Of a stretch of DNA of 6,378 bases, positions 5,923 through 6,378 are shown one piece after another; the first letter of the stretch is position 1; the number at the start of each line of letters is the position of its first letter. The position numbers were made by a program, and so were the translations under genes. Under the pieces are notes generated by a model. It ran no database searches, was not told where the DNA came from, and saw nothing but the letters and a program-made list of their open reading frames with translations. This DNA is from Bacteroidales bacterium (GTDB lineage Bacteria; Bacteroidota; Bacteroidia; Bacteroidales; B18-G4): the NCBI GenBank assembly GCA_023132505.1, contig JAGLYE010000094.1, positions 1 through 6,378 on the forward strand. Reading direction: 5' to 3'.

Positions 5923-5987
5923 ATACTAAAAGCAATGCTTAACAGCATAACCACAAAACATGATTAAACATGGCAATACTAAAAGCA
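5923..5987 (+). repeat. 12-bp direct repeat flanking the DUF1015 start
   Basis: ATACTAAAAGCA occurs at 5923-5934 and again at 5976-5987, where it encodes residues 3-6 of the DUF1015 protein. The copies are 53 bp apart. It may be a small local duplication; no mobile element lies between them. Confidence 0.5.
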
Positions 5988-6378
5988 TTTAAAGGACTGA
6001 GACCGCCAAAAGAGATAGCAAAGGAACTGGCATCAAGGCCTTACGACGTATTAAATTCTGAAGAGGCCAGGAAAGAAGCCGCCGGCAATAAATATTCATT
6101 ACTGCATATTATCAAGCCTGAGATCGACCTTCCGGCAGACATTGACGTGCATTCACAAGCCGTTTATGAAAAGGCCGTTGAGAACTTCAACAAATTTAAG
6201 GATAAAGGCTGGCTGGTACAGGATGAGGAAGACTATCTGTACATCTACGCACAAACCATGAACGGGAAGACCCAGTATGGAATTGTTGGTTGTGCTGCCG
6301 TTGAAGACTACATGAACAATATCATTAAAAAGCATGAGCTTACGCGTCCCGACAAGGAAGAGGACAGGATGAAGCATG
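5970..6378 (+). CDS. DUF1015 family protein (5' part, cut by window end)
   Basis: The frame from ATG 5970 is open to the window end and gives 136 complete codons. MAILKAFKGLRPPKE (1-15), SRPYDVLNSEEAR (22-34) and KHELTRPDKEEDRMKH (121-136) match the N-terminal part of DUF1015, a family of about 410-430 residues often encoded after serA in Bacteroidetes. The biochemical role is not established; the link to serine metabolism comes only from its neighbours. There is no Shine-Dalgarno and no TAnnTTTG promoter in the 83-bp gap, so it probably belongs to the serC-serA transcript. A 10-codon overlapping frame from ATG 5960 is most likely noise. Confidence 0.88.
   Translation, partial: MAILKAFKGLRPPKEIAKELASRPYDVLNSEEARKEAAGNKYSLLHIIKPEIDLPADIDVHSQAVYEKAVENFNKFKDKGWLVQDEEDYLYIYAQTMNGKTQYGIVGCAAVEDYMNNIIKKHELTRPDKEEDRMKH

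Noticed and set aside
5960..5992. 10-codon frame overlapping the DUF1015 start as a leader peptide
   Set aside because: It has no Shine-Dalgarno, no run of one amino acid and no hairpin pair, so chance is the simpler reading.

Overview
The window looks like chromosomal DNA of a Bacteroidota (Bacteroidetes) bacterium, probably an uncultured or environmental member of Bacteroidales. The evidence is the alternative GlmU-type protein, a cysteine-free type B L31, a LuxC-like acyl-CoA reductase divergent from a serC-serA-DUF1015 run, promoters with the Bacteroidetes -7 element TAnnTTTG (in two cases also a -33 TTTG at 19 or 21 nt), and mostly absent Shine-Dalgarno sequences. No tRNA, rRNA, CRISPR array, transposase or phage gene was seen.

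Left half, minus strand (1-3164): three genes read leftward. They are an acyl-CoA reductase (2115-3164), ribosomal protein L31 type B (1617-1886) and a GlmU-family sugar nucleotidyltransferase/acetyltransferase (116-1294). Each has its own candidate promoter, and rpmE2 ends in a clear intrinsic terminator. All three intergenic stretches carry short-period repeats. There is a mixed 7-bp array downstream of glmU (1-118), whose last unit contains the glmU stop codon. A 17-unit GATACTY-type 7-bp array with a G-rich 7-bp array beside it lies between rpmE2 and glmU (1371-1519). An 8-bp-periodic inverted repeat lies between the acyl-CoA reductase and rpmE2 (1997-2115) and also touches a stop codon.

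Right half, plus strand (3311-6378): this is a serine-biosynthesis run. serC (phosphoserine aminotransferase) is followed by serA, a short 3-phosphoglycerate dehydrogenase that appears to use Lys in place of the usual catalytic His. A small four-helix-bundle protein of the 23S rRNA-intervening-sequence (S23) family follows, then the 5' part of a DUF1015 gene cut by the window end. No internal promoter is obvious, so the run is probably transcribed from the divergent promoter region at 3165-3310. SerA and SerC catalyse consecutive steps from 3-phosphoglycerate to phosphoserine; a serB phosphatase is not in the window.

I do not see a convincing new defence or mobile system. The most unusual material is the set of short-period repeats at the leftward gene ends. 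Next come the S23-like gene inside the serine operon, the Lys-type SerA, and the strong Shine-Dalgarno in front of rpmE2.
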